DNA of 64,000 bases, taken from assembly GCF_040719145.1 (NCBI RefSeq), contig NZ_JBFDUZ010000001.1, positions 2,418,001 to 2,482,000 on the forward strand. The letters are read 5' to 3'. Each line of letters begins with the position of its first letter. Position 1 is the stretch's first letter. Below, one piece after another: positions 17,468-26,338 of the stretch. The notes under the pieces are model-generated. The model did no database searches, was not told the origin of the DNA, and was given only the letters and a program-made list of their open reading frames with translations. A program made the translations under genes and the position numbers. The DNA comes from Paenibacillus sp. JQZ6Y-1. Lineage in GTDB: Bacteria; Bacillota; Bacilli; Paenibacillales; Paenibacillaceae.

Positions 17468-18122
17468 GTTGTTTATCCCTCCGTAACAATGCAAGCTTCA
17501 CGCAGGCTCCCACCAGCGGACTGAGACGATAATTGAATTGCACACCCGGCTGAATCTCTAGCTCCTGCTCCGTTTGCGTCCACATCGTACGCAGATCGAA
17601 TGCACCGAATATTTTGAGCCGCTCCGACTTTTTATACAACGTTTCATCATTCGTTAACAAGGTCGCAATGGGACCGAAGGACAAGCCGGTAAAATTAACG
17701 ATAATCACTTCATCCTGCCGGTGTCGCTGTAGCAATGTATCAATCTGCGCTAGGTTATTCCAATCTATGTTGATGACGGTATAGGGATAATCCAAGCCCT
17801 CCTCTGTACGCACCCCCAGCCAATCGACGAAGCGGCGTTCCTGTGCAGTCGCTGATGCTGGCAGCGAAGTTACACTGCCATGAACCAGATCCTGCCCCCA
17901 GAGCGCACCATGAATTGCACCAGTAAAGCTATTGTACAAATTCACATACGTTTTGCCAGATAACTTGGAGAGGGCATTTTCCAGACCCTTCAGTTCCTTT
18001 TCATTTTTCTCAATACTCATAATGATGCCGGTATTCAGTACACGGGCAAGCACAAATGAGATGGAAAAGTAGTCCTTCTGCGATACTTTAGCCGGTGATT
18101 CCGTGATGTTCGTTAACGACAT
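17457..18122 (-). CDS. Aminotransferase-like protein without the PLP lysine
   Basis: A 221-residue protein not matched to a named family. The start at 18122 has GAAGGAGAG just upstream; a longer frame adds 33 residues with no RBS. By eye it follows the DegT aminotransferase chain: NSFTGAIHGALWGQDLVHGSV (64-84) where the active enzyme has GTSSLHLAL...GDEV, LLTNDETLYKKSERLKIFGAF (155-175) like the segment after the lysine loop, and FNYRLSPLVGACVKLALLRR (196-215) like the NYR substrate motif. In the place of the lysine loop it has NFTGLSFGPIA without a lysine. A structural or regulatory partner of the next gene is likely. It overlaps that gene by 11 bases. Homology is inferred from motif order only. 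Confidence 0.75.
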   Translation of the reverse strand: MSLTNITESPAKVSQKDYFSISFVLARVLNTGIIMSIEKNEKELKGLENALSKLSGKTYVNLYNSFTGAIHGALWGQDLVHGSVTSLPASATAQERRFVDWLGVRTEEGLDYPYTVINIDWNNLAQIDTLLQRHRQDEVIIVNFTGLSFGPIATLLTNDETLYKKSERLKIFGAFDLRTMWTQTEQELEIQPGVQFNYRLSPLVGACVKLALLRRDKQHED

Positions 18123-18280
18123 GTGCCACTCTCCTTCAATAGAGTATGAATGATAGACATGCGATAGATGATAGAAATAATGGATGATGCGGTGATCTGC
18201 GACAATCGTCATGTTATGCATAAATATGAATAGCTACATTGTTTACATGAAGTACCATCATTTTCATTGTGCGCAAATAC

Positions 18281-19183
18281 TTAAACGGACGAACGTACAG
18301 GTAGACTGACAAGCTCAGTTTGCGAAGCTACGCTTACACTGTACTCTGCAATCCTCTGAGCGACATCGACTTTATGGATTAACCATGATTTCGCAAATTC
18401 GGGGTTTTGATTCACTTCGCATACCATATACATGCGGCGGGTATGATCGTAAAATAAATCCAATCCATATATGCCACTTCCAATTGCATCAGTGACTTGT
18501 TTGCTGATGTTTATAATCGGCTGACTTACCTGAATCGGCTCAATGTCTGCTCCGAGATGGGTATTGGTGATCCAGCTATCATGAGAGATGCGCTTGATAG
18601 CTACAATCGGTTGATCACCGACAATCACCACGCGAATATCGTAATTGGACTTATCCACGTATTCCTGCACTAGTACCGGTAATGCCTTACCTTGCGGATC
18701 AAGCGATTCACGGGCGGCAATCCAAGCGTCCAATGTTAGACGATCATTGATCAATGTCACCCCTCTGCCCCATGATGAGCTGACCGGTTTGATGACAAAT
18801 CTGCCATCAAACCGATCCAGATATTCGTACAACTTGTCAAACGTAAAGGCAATCGCAAATTCGGGCTGGGCAATCTGATGACGCTGGAACACCATCGCTT
18901 GAAACGCCTTATTCGTGCAAATACGGATCGCATCATAGGAATTGAGGGTGCGAACACCTGCCAACTCAATATATTGCGCACGCTCTAGCGCCTTGCTCTG
19001 CGATAAGCAGCGAATCAATGCCAGATCGTAATGACGAATATCGGCAAGCTCCAGCTGCATGTTATCCGTACATACATCAACTTCCACACCCGATTTGATC
19101 AGAACATCATAAATCCGACGCTCTTCCTCACGCAGCTTCGTTACGCAAAATAGCAATCTGGGATGGTGCTGTCGATTGGACAT
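18281..19183 (-). CDS. LysX-like ATP-grasp ligase charging the amino-group carrier protein
   Basis: A 300-residue RimK/LysX-type ATP-grasp ligase. IKPVSSSWGRG at 131-141 matches the lid loop typical of LysX; VQEYV near 172 and GLDLF near 240 follow, and the metal site EVNQNPEF is at 256-263. The family joins the alpha-amino group of glutamate or aminoadipate to the C-terminal glutamate side chain of LysW, protecting it for later steps. The start codon overlaps the carrier protein stop (TAATG), so ligase and substrate protein are made together. Whether glutamate or aminoadipate is loaded cannot be read safely; glutamate is favoured by the transketolase context. A 158-base gap follows before the next gene. 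Confidence 0.93.
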   Translation of the reverse strand: MSNRQHHPRLLFCVTKLREEERRIYDVLIKSGVEVDVCTDNMQLELADIRHYDLALIRCLSQSKALERAQYIELAGVRTLNSYDAIRICTNKAFQAMVFQRHQIAQPEFAIAFTFDKLYEYLDRFDGRFVIKPVSSSWGRGVTLINDRLTLDAWIAARESLDPQGKALPVLVQEYVDKSNYDIRVVIVGDQPIVAIKRISHDSWITNTHLGADIEPIQVSQPIINISKQVTDAIGSGIYGLDLFYDHTRRMYMVCEVNQNPEFAKSWLIHKVDVAQRIAEYSVSVASQTELVSLPVRSSV

Positions 19184-19365
19184 TACTCACCCCAATCTTC
19201 TTCCACTTCTGGAGCAAATACCAGATTCGGCTGCTCATTGACCCATTGGAATTCATGCTCTTGCCCGCATTCTTGGCATTCTACAATCTCTCCAGTCACG
19301 GTTTGTTGATCCACTTCGACCTCGGCATCGCAAGTCAGGCATTTGGTTGCTGTTACGCTCATCAT
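19183..19365 (-). CDS. LysW-type amino-group carrier protein
   Basis: A 60-residue acidic protein. Four cysteines in two CxxC pairs (C9/C12, C30/C33) form the zinc knuckle of LysW proteins, and the C-terminus reads EEDWGE, whose final glutamate accepts the substrate amino group through its side-chain carboxylate. In known systems intermediates stay attached while being phosphorylated, reduced and aminated. It starts ATGATG, with the first ATG overlapping the flavin reductase stop, and overlaps the ligase gene. It is the key marker of this operon. Confidence 0.96.
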   Translation of the reverse strand: MMSVTATKCLTCDAEVEVDQQTVTGEIVECQECGQEHEFQWVNEQPNLVFAPEVEEDWGE

Positions 19366-19913
19366 ACACGCTCCCCTATGTGTTTTAACTGCTCATTGAT
19401 TTGCCGCGCCTGTTCCAGCGCAATCTGATCATGCAAAATATCTCCCGGCTTGTTGCCGGTACCAATCAAATGACCTTGCAGATCCAATTCTAAAAATTCA
19501 GCGATGTACGCAAACTGCTGTACAATCGGTTGCGCTTTGCGCTGTGGATCATCTCCACCGACAAGCACGAGAAAGATTTTCTTCCCTTTGACCTGTTCTT
19601 GAAATCCTGGTACAATACGCAGCGATTCCGACCAGCGATCAATAAAAGCTTTGAGCTGTGCCGATATGCCGTACCAGTACACCGGTGAACTAAACACCAC
19701 ATAATCGGCTTCCAGAAAGACTGGCAATAGCGCTTCATATTCATCCTGTCGAGAAGTGAACCCCTCCGAATCATGACGCTTGTCAACAATCAGTTCGATG
19801 TGGTGGTTCCGTAATGCAATCTCGTTGTACTCCACATGGGTCAGCAACTGCCGAGCAAGTGTGGCAGTATTGCCATCTTCTCTAGCACTGCCATCCAGAT
19901 GCAAAAACTTCAT
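19362..19913 (-). CDS. NADPH-dependent FMN reductase / flavodoxin-fold oxidoreductase
   Basis: A 183-residue flavoprotein, first gene of the operon. The N-terminal GSAREDGNTATLAR (8-21) is the FMN phosphate loop and SPVYWYGISAQLKAFIDR (around 75-92) is the flavin-ring contact helix of the NAD(P)H:FMN/quinone reductase family. It may supply reduced flavin or reduce a pathway intermediate; no partner monooxygenase is encoded in the operon. RBS GGAGGTG lies directly before the start. Its stop overlaps the carrier-protein start by four bases, which ties it to the pathway. Confidence 0.9.
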   Translation of the reverse strand: MKFLHLDGSAREDGNTATLARQLLTHVEYNEIALRNHHIELIVDKRHDSEGFTSRQDEYEALLPVFLEADYVVFSSPVYWYGISAQLKAFIDRWSESLRIVPGFQEQVKGKKIFLVLVGGDDPQRKAQPIVQQFAYIAEFLELDLQGHLIGTGNKPGDILHDQIALEQARQINEQLKHIGERV

Positions 19914-19998
19914 GCTTCACCTCCGCAAAGGATAATCTATTTGCCCTTATCGTCGATACCAACATTCGATAAGAACATGTGTCAATGTCGACTAACCA

Positions 19999-20028
19999 CA
20001 GTATATTACTGGAGTATATATTTGTAAA
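19999..20028 (-). promoter_or_regulatory. Promoter of the carrier-protein operon with an inverted repeat over the -10 box
   Basis: On the minus strand TTTACA (20023-20028), a 17-bp spacer and TATACT (20000-20005) each match sigma-A at five of six bases. CAGTA-TAT-TACTG (19999-20011) is a perfect inverted repeat that covers the -10 box and would suit a repressor. The predicted leader before the flavin reductase is about 80 nt. The rest of the region 19914-20320 is AT-rich and has no gene. Confidence 0.6.
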
Positions 20029-20320
20029 CTATTAACATATTTTACTTTTTATCTTTTTGAATAGAACTACATTTCATATTAAAATTCTGATAACAACGAA
20101 TAAACATCTTCATAGATATAATATTTCATTTTAGGATATTTCTCGTTTTTGTCGTTTTATATGCCATTTTGTAAATAAGGAATCGTTTTATCTATAATAA
20201 GCTAACGAAACATGGAACATTCTATGTTAGTAATGCCACTTGATTTCATTTTTATTCTTTCTACCATTTATCCATATGGAGTGTCCGTATATTAACAATA
20301 AACTCCCCTTTTGCCCATCA

Positions 20321-20357
20321 CAAAAAGGCTGTTTCCCGCCAAAACGGAAAACAGCCT
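20321..20357 (-). terminator. Terminator of the asnS-dnaD unit
   Basis: AGGCTGTTT (20326-20334) pairs with AAACAGCCT (20349-20357). Read on the minus strand the hairpin is followed by TTTTTG, 60 bases after the dnaD stop. Confidence 0.8.
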
Positions 20358-20415
20358 GTTCAATCTATCACCATATCCTTATATATCGCGCAAAGCGAAT
20401 GTACCTTGCTCTTGC

Positions 20416-21111
20416 TTAGCGCTGACGAAACTTCTGTGTATATGCCCGTACATCATCGGGTGTGCGAATCCGATTGCGATTCCACTCCAATAAAATCCGG
20501 TCAATATAGCGAAAATGAAGTTTGCCTGCGAATACCGCTTCCTTCAGTGCCATTAGAATCAGCTCTTCTGGATAACGATCCTGATCCAGCCAGCCGGAGA
20601 TCGTTTCACATTCCATCGGCGATAAAGGACGCGCAAATTCCTTTTCAAAAATAATGAACAGGTTGCGTTCGCGCTCTTCCTCTTTTGCCGCTGGTGTCTT
20701 CGCTGCTTCCTCTGCCTGACGAATCACAGTATTGCGCTCCTGCTGCTCCGAAGCAAGCACAGTGCCAAGCTTGACATACAATCCGCCTAGATCATAGCGT
20801 TCGTAACGCACACCAGTCAGCGGGTCCTGCTCATCCTCAATAGCGATAAAACCGGATTTCATTAATTTCTGAATCCGCGCCCCAATGATGGCAGGAGCTG
20901 CGCCTGTGCGCCACTCCAGCTCTTCCAGTGTCGGAAATTCATTATGCTCCACCTGACGAAACGATAGCAGCTGCAATAGCAGCATCGCTTCCGCATCGTC
21001 TAGATCAAGCGCCTGATAATATTTGAGCAGCGCATACGGAATATTCGCCGTTTGCGCGCCCATGGCATAGGCGGCGCCCTGTGCCCATGATTTCCATTGT
21101 TCTCCGCCCAT
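20416..21111 (-). CDS. dnaD: DnaD-family replication initiation protein
   Basis: DnaD helps load the replicative helicase during primosome assembly at the origin and at stalled forks. The N-terminal part (to about residue 115) is a winged-helix domain; after a charged Glu/Ala-rich linker the C-terminal domain contains FEKEFARPLSPMECETISGWL and ends near the DNA-binding tail. The ATG at 21111 is chosen, with AAAGGG upstream; an in-frame GTG at 21120 is possible. The 231 residues are typical. It follows asnS as in B. subtilis. Confidence 0.93.
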   Translation of the reverse strand: MGGEQWKSWAQGAAYAMGAQTANIPYALLKYYQALDLDDAEAMLLLQLLSFRQVEHNEFPTLEELEWRTGAAPAIIGARIQKLMKSGFIAIEDEQDPLTGVRYERYDLGGLYVKLGTVLASEQQERNTVIRQAEEAAKTPAAKEEERERNLFIIFEKEFARPLSPMECETISGWLDQDRYPEELILMALKEAVFAGKLHFRYIDRILLEWNRNRIRTPDDVRAYTQKFRQR

Positions 21112-21162
21112 GTTGTTCACCCTTTCTATACTTCCACCGTTGTCCTTGTGTCAGTACAGAGG

Positions 21163-22455
21163 TTACGGATACAGACGATACAGCATACGAGGGAATGCAA
21201 TTGTCTCACGTACGTGATCCAGACCACAAATCCAAGCAACTGTACGCTCCAGACCCAGACCGAAACCGGAATGCGGAACCGTACCGTACGTGCGCAGATC
21301 CATGTACCATTGGTAAGCTTCGCCCAGATCATGCTCTTTGAAGCGTTGCTCCATCAGTTCTGGATCGTCGATACGCTGCGAGCCACCGATGATCTCGCCA
21401 TAGCCTTCTGGTGCGATCATATCGGCACACAGTACGACTTCTGGACGATTTGGATCAGGCTTCATATAGAATGCTTTGATGTCTTTTGGATAATGCGTAA
21501 TGAAGACTGGCTTGTCATAAGCTTCCGCAATCGCTGTTTCATGCGGCGCACCAAAATCGTCACCCCATGGAATGTCAAAGCCTTTGCCTTTCAGGAACTC
21601 AATCGCTTCATCATACGTGATGCGTGGGAACGAACCAGTGATGTTTTCCAGCTTAGTCACATCGCGCTCCAGTGTTTCCAGCTCTGGACGGCAGTTTTTC
21701 AGTACGGATTGTACGACGTGAGAAACGAATTGCTCCTGCACTTCCAGACTTTCCTCATGATTCACGAATGCCATTTCCGGCTCGATCATCCAGAACTCGA
21801 TCAAGTGACGACGCGTTTTGGATTTCTCCGCGCGGAAGGTAGGTCCGAACGAGTATACTTTGCCCAGTGCCATCGCTGCTGCTTCCATATACAGCTGTCC
21901 ACTTTGGGTCAGGTACGCATCCTCGTCAAAATATTTGATATGGAACAGTTCGGTTGTATCCTCTGCGGCAGACGGTGTCAGAATCGGCGGATCAACTTTG
22001 GTAAAACCGTTCGTATTGAAAAATTCCTGAACCGCACGAATGATTTCGGCGCGGATGACCATTACCGCACGCTGTCTAGTGGAACGCAGCCACAGGTGGC
22101 GATGATCCATCAGGAAGTCGATGCCGTGCTCTTTCGGTGTAATCGGGTATTCAGACGTAATATGAAGCACTTCGATACCAGTAACGGTCATTTCAAAACC
22201 GGATTTACTGCGCGGTTCTTCACGAATAACACCTGTTACATACAGCGAGCTTTCTTGCGTGAGGCTTTTCGCATCATTCCAAACGCTCTCTGGCACTTCA
22301 CTTTTTACGACAACGCCTTGGATGTATCCTGTACCATCACGCAGCTGCAAAAATTGAATTTTACCGCTGGAACGCTTGTTGTTGATCCAAGCTCCAATCG
22401 TTACCGATTCGCCAATATGCTCATTGACTTTTTTAATAACGGTTTTAGTGGACAT
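21163..22455 (-). CDS. asnS: Asparaginyl-tRNA synthetase
   Basis: Charges tRNA-Asn with asparagine. A class IIb synthetase of 430 residues: an N-terminal OB-fold anticodon-binding domain (about 1-100, with [21 protein letters not shown]), motif 2 around [21 protein letters not shown], and motif 3 [16 protein letters not shown] near the C-terminus. Cytosolic. dnaD follows after 51 bases, matching the conserved Bacillus order. Confidence 0.97.
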   Translation of the reverse strand: MSTKTVIKKVNEHIGESVTIGAWINNKRSSGKIQFLQLRDGTGYIQGVVVKSEVPESVWNDAKSLTQESSLYVTGVIREEPRSKSGFEMTVTGIEVLHITSEYPITPKEHGIDFLMDHRHLWLRSTRQRAVMVIRAEIIRAVQEFFNTNGFTKVDPPILTPSAAEDTTELFHIKYFDEDAYLTQSGQLYMEAAAMALGKVYSFGPTFRAEKSKTRRHLIEFWMIEPEMAFVNHEESLEVQEQFVSHVVQSVLKNCRPELETLERDVTKLENITGSFPRITYDEAIEFLKGKGFDIPWGDDFGAPHETAIAEAYDKPVFITHYPKDIKAFYMKPDPNRPEVVLCADMIAPEGYGEIIGGSQRIDDPELMEQRFKEHDLGEAYQWYMDLRTYGTVPHSGFGLGLERTVAWICGLDHVRETIAFPRMLYRLYP

Positions 22456-22493
22456 TCCTATATTCTCCCCTTGTCTATGCGTGGCTGCTGTTC

Positions 22494-23693
22494 TTACTTG
22501 TTGATGAGTTTATAAGTATCGCGAGCGATAACCAATTCTTCATTCGTAGGAACAACCAGCACTTCTACTTTGGAATTTGGTGTGGAGATGCGACGCGGAT
22601 CGCCGGAACGGATTTTGTTCAGTTCCTCGTCGATTTCCACTCCCAGATAGCTCAAGTTTTCGCAAACAGCTTTGCGCACAATTGCAGAGTTTTCACCTAC
22701 ACCAGCGGTGAATACGAGTACATCTACACCATTCATCGCTGCCGCGTAGGAGCCGATGTATTTGCGCAGACGGTATTCGTACATTTCAAATGCCAGTGTT
22801 GCGTGCGGATCGCCTTTTTCCAGACCATCGGTAATTTCGCGCATATCGCTGCTGATACCGGAGATCGCTTGCAGACCGCTGTGCTTGTTCAACATCAGGT
22901 TAACTTCGCTAACCGTCAGCTCTTCTTTGTTCATTACGTAAGGCACGATAGCAGGGTCAAGATCGCCACTACGTGTACCCATCATCAGACCTTCCAGCGG
23001 AGTCATACCCATGGAAGTATCAACAGATACGCCACCTTGGATGGCAGTCAGACTACCACCGTTACCGATGTGTGCTGTGATGATTTTCAGATCTTCCAAT
23101 GGTTTGCCCAAGAACTCGGCTGCCGCATGGCTAACATAATAGTGCGAAGTGCCGTGGAAACCGTAACGGCGCACTTTGTATTTGTTGTACAGTACTCTTG
23201 GGATAGCATACAGGTATGAGCGCTCTGGCATTGTTTGGTGGAACGCTGTGTCGAATACGACAACCTGTGGTACGCCCGGCATATTGATCTCGGATGCGTT
23301 GATACCCATGATTGCAGCTGGGTTATGCAGCGGTGCCAGATCGATCAGTGCGCGGATGTCTTTTTTCGCTTGCTCATCCACAATCGCGGACTCTTTGAAG
23401 AACTCGCCACCGTGTACGACGCGGTGTCCGACTGCGTTGATTTCGCTAACGCTGGATACAACGCCGTGTACACTGTCAGTCAATTTGTCGATAACTTTGC
23501 GGATTGCGGTATTGTGCTCCAGAATCTCGCTTACTTCGGTTACTTCATCCTTGCCGGTTGGCTTGTGTGTCAGAATAGAAGAATCCATTCCGATCCGTTC
23601 TACAAGACCTTTTGCCAGTACGGATTCATCGGTCATATCATACAGTTGGTATTTCAGTGAGGAACTACCTGAGTTAATTACGAGTACTTTCAT
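22494..23693 (-). CDS. ackA: Acetate kinase
   Basis: Interconverts acetyl phosphate plus ADP with acetate plus ATP, the last step of overflow acetate formation. The 399 residues carry the ASKHA signatures [13 protein letters not shown] (3-15), [18 protein letters not shown] (about 240), and TAGVGENS near residue 325, plus HGTSHYY. The start overlaps the upstream dehydrogenase stop by ATGA, so the two are co-expressed. Confidence 0.97.
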   Translation of the reverse strand: MKVLVINSGSSSLKYQLYDMTDESVLAKGLVERIGMDSSILTHKPTGKDEVTEVSEILEHNTAIRKVIDKLTDSVHGVVSSVSEINAVGHRVVHGGEFFKESAIVDEQAKKDIRALIDLAPLHNPAAIMGINASEINMPGVPQVVVFDTAFHQTMPERSYLYAIPRVLYNKYKVRRYGFHGTSHYYVSHAAAEFLGKPLEDLKIITAHIGNGGSLTAIQGGVSVDTSMGMTPLEGLMMGTRSGDLDPAIVPYVMNKEELTVSEVNLMLNKHSGLQAISGISSDMREITDGLEKGDPHATLAFEMYEYRLRKYIGSYAAAMNGVDVLVFTAGVGENSAIVRKAVCENLSYLGVEIDEELNKIRSGDPRRISTPNSKVEVLVVPTNEELVIARDTYKLINK

Positions 23694-24562
23694 ATCCGGT
23701 CACCATCCTTGTCATACTTGAAGAAGCCTTCGCCTGTTTTTACGCCGAGACTGCCTGCACGAACCATCTTTTTGAGGATGATGGCTGGGCGATATTTCAG
23801 TTCGCCGTATTCGCGGAACATACGCTCCAGCGCTGCATTGACGGAATCCAGACCGAAGCGGTCTGCCATTTCCAGTGGACCATATTGGAATTGGTAGCCG
23901 ACACGCATTGCATCGTCGATATCTTCAGCGGAAGCAACGCCTTCTTCCAGTACATGCAGTGCTTCATTGATCAGCAGACAGATGATGCGGCTTGTTACGA
24001 AGCCTGGGGATTCGTAAACGGTAATTCCTTTTTTCTCTACCGTTTCTTCCACGAATTGCTTGGTTTGTTCAAATGTAGCGTCGGATGTACGCAAACCACG
24101 GATGATTTCTACCAGATCGATTTTGGATACCGGATAGATAAAGTGCAGACCGATCACGCGCTCTGGATATTTTGTCGAACTTGCCAGTTCCGTCAAGCTC
24201 AGTGTAGATGTGTTACTTGCCAGAATAACGCTGCTGGAACATACTTGGTCCAGTTGAGCAAACACTTCTTTTTTCGCTTCTGGATCTTCACTGATCGTTT
24301 CGATAACAAGCTCACAAGAACCCAGATCAGCAAAGTGTGTCACTTTCTGGATTTTGCCCAGAATTAGTTTTTTCTCTGCTTGGGTCAGTGCCCATTTTTC
24401 CATTTGCTTATCCAGACTCGTTTCGATCATGGACCAAGCGTTATCCAACTTCTCTTGGTTTTTCTCGACCAGCAATACTTCGATGCCTTTTTTGGATAGC
24501 ATCTCTGCGATACCTTGACCCATTGTACCGCCGCCAATGACGCCGACTCTTTTAAAATTCAT
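23690..24562 (-). CDS. hbd: 3-hydroxybutyryl-CoA (3-hydroxyacyl-CoA) dehydrogenase
   Basis: NAD-dependent oxidation of 3-hydroxyacyl-CoA to 3-oxoacyl-CoA, or the reverse. The start at 24562 is chosen from GGAAGGGTGG upstream, giving 290 residues, the family norm; a longer frame adds 28 residues without support. VGVIGGGTMGQGIAEM at 5-20 is the NAD-binding loop, LASNTSTLSLTELA lies near 115, and GLHFIYPV replaces the usual HFFNPV motif. The C-terminal dimer domain is complete. Upstream of ackA, it may feed short-chain acyl-CoA metabolism. Confidence 0.93.
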   Translation of the reverse strand: MNFKRVGVIGGGTMGQGIAEMLSKKGIEVLLVEKNQEKLDNAWSMIETSLDKQMEKWALTQAEKKLILGKIQKVTHFADLGSCELVIETISEDPEAKKEVFAQLDQVCSSSVILASNTSTLSLTELASSTKYPERVIGLHFIYPVSKIDLVEIIRGLRTSDATFEQTKQFVEETVEKKGITVYESPGFVTSRIICLLINEALHVLEEGVASAEDIDDAMRVGYQFQYGPLEMADRFGLDSVNAALERMFREYGELKYRPAIILKKMVRAGSLGVKTGEGFFKYDKDGDRI

Positions 24563-24810
24563 GCTGTATACTCCACCCTTCCAATATTCAATACGGTATG
24601 CAAGCTGCCTGTTCTGGACATTGCCGGATACCATGCAGCCCTTCACATTTTCATTTCCTTCTCAAGCTGTATTTAAAGCAAATCCGGTCATGGCAAACGC
24701 CATTCCCAACGATTGCCGTCACTTATGAATGCGCGAAAACGATGAATGAAAAATGCCGGGCTTCTATATAATCTCCAACATCTAATAATACCGTAGCACA
24801 GCCGAAAAGT

Positions 24811-24847
24811 AAAAAAAAAGTACCGGCTTTGTGAATTAAGCCGGTAC
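24811..24847 (-). terminator. Terminator at the end of the FtsH-like gene
   Basis: GTACCGGCTT (24820-24829) pairs with AAGCCGGTAC (24838-24847); on the minus strand a run of nine T follows. The stem overlaps the stop codon of the gene. The 250 bases between this and the dehydrogenase gene hold nothing else recognised. Confidence 0.9.
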
Positions 24848-26338
24848 ATTTGAACTTTTCTTGAACTGTTCACGGAATTGATCACCGGACAGCACTTCTT
24901 CACGCAATAAAATGTCGAGCGAACTGTCGAAAATGTGACGGCGTTGCTCTAGCAATTCACGCGTGCGCTCGCCCAGTTGCTCTAGAATCGCATTGCTTTC
25001 TTTCATTAGCAATTCTTTCGGTACCATATTGATCGTTACGATGCCCAGCTTGGTCAGACCCGCTTCTACCATGGTCTGCACAATATTGAGCGCCTGATCA
25101 AAGTCACCGCGCGATCCAGTGCTGCGTCCTTCATAATACATTTCCTCTGCAGCGGAGCCAGCAAGAGCGATCATGATCTGCTCCTCCAAAAATGGCTTCG
25201 TATACAGATATTGCTCTTGTTGTGGGTTATGTCTCACATAACCGAGTGCCTGTCCACGAGGGCTAAGTGCCACCTGACCAACACTATTCGGACGAACAAC
25301 CTCTGCCATGATTGCGTGACCAAGTTCATGCAGCGCTACGCGCTTTTTCTCCTCGGTGCTGGACTCGCGGTCGGTTTTCTCACCCATCATCACTTTATCA
25401 ATCGCCATCGACATATGGCGCTGGGAGATGGTTTGTTCATTTTGACGCATCGCGTAGATCGCGGCTTCGTTCATGACACTCTCCAGCTGTGCACCGGAAA
25501 ATCCATACGCTTCCTCTGCCAGTTTATCCAGATTGGCTTCATCCGCCATTGGTTTGTTCGCAGCGTGCAGCTCAAGAATGTGTTTGCGACCTTTTTTGTC
25601 CGGCAGATCCACCTGAATATGACGGTCAAAACGACCCGGACGCAGAAGTGCGCTATCTAGCATTTCCTTACGGTTGGTTGCAGCGATGATCAAGATGCGC
25701 GGCGCTTCGTTGCTATAAATGCCGTCCATCTCAGTTAGCAGCTGGTTCAGCGTCTGATCATACTCACGCTGTTGACCGCCTTCACGTTTACCACCGATCA
25801 CATCAATTTCATCAATAAAAATAATTGCACTTTGTTTATTTTCACGAGCGGCACGAGTACGGGCATCCTTGAAGAGATCGCGGATACGACCAGCACCGAC
25901 GCCGACATACATTTCTACAAATTCACTACCGGATGCGCTAACGAATACAGAGTTGGTATAATGCGCTGCCGCTTTTGCCATCAGCGTTTTACCGGTTCCC
26001 GGAGGACCTGTTAACAGGATACCTTTTAGTGGACGAATACCGAATTTGTTAATCTCATCATGACGCACGAGAAAGTCCAGTGCTTCGCGCAATTCACGCT
26101 TGGCATTTTCCTGACCGCCGATCTGTTCAAAGGTCAGCTTGACTGGACCGTTCTTTTTCCGACCGCGTTCCTGACTCGCACCAACGGCAAGCCCGCCACG
26201 CATCTGCATAAATAGCAGCAAACCGCCAATGACAGCAGCAATCAACAGCAACGGTACGATGTTATAACCGATAAAAGCGAGAAAAATCAGTAAAACAGGT
26301 ACGAATCCGACGACGACTTCTTTGGTCCATTTCGGCAT
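24836..26338 (-). CDS. FtsH-like membrane AAA+ zinc protease
   Basis: A 500-residue membrane protease. Two closely spaced hydrophobic segments occupy residues about 8-47. The AAA+ module has Walker A GPPGTGKT near 114, Walker B IIFIDEID and the second region of homology with TNRKEMLDSALLRPGRFDR. The zinc site HELGH is near 340, and GDFDQA is the likely third-ligand region. FtsH degrades membrane and regulatory proteins with ATP. It differs from canonical FtsH in having almost no extracytoplasmic loop between its membrane segments and being shorter. It starts overlapped (TAATG) with a small membrane protein that could supply that domain. Probably a second, specialised FtsH. Confidence 0.9.
   Translation of the reverse strand: MPKWTKEVVVGFVPVLLIFLAFIGYNIVPLLLIAAVIGGLLLFMQMRGGLAVGASQERGRKKNGPVKLTFEQIGGQENAKRELREALDFLVRHDEINKFGIRPLKGILLTGPPGTGKTLMAKAAAHYTNSVFVSASGSEFVEMYVGVGAGRIRDLFKDARTRAARENKQSAIIFIDEIDVIGGKREGGQQREYDQTLNQLLTEMDGIYSNEAPRILIIAATNRKEMLDSALLRPGRFDRHIQVDLPDKKGRKHILELHAANKPMADEANLDKLAEEAYGFSGAQLESVMNEAAIYAMRQNEQTISQRHMSMAIDKVMMGEKTDRESSTEEKKRVALHELGHAIMAEVVRPNSVGQVALSPRGQALGYVRHNPQQEQYLYTKPFLEEQIMIALAGSAAEEMYYEGRSTGSRGDFDQALNIVQTMVEAGLTKLGIVTINMVPKELLMKESNAILEQLGERTRELLEQRRHIFDSSLDILLREEVLSGDQFREQFKKSSNVPA

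Noticed and set aside
9099..19913. Ordinary lysine (aminoadipate) or arginine carrier-protein pathway
   Set aside because: The operon has split transketolase, a DegT aminotransferase, an exporter and a peptide ligase, and the organism has dapB for lysine.
21097..22515. 472-codon plus-strand frame opposite asnS
   Set aside because: It lies wholly over the clear asparaginyl-tRNA synthetase gene, has no conserved motifs and a Cys/His/Phe-rich composition typical of antisense frames.
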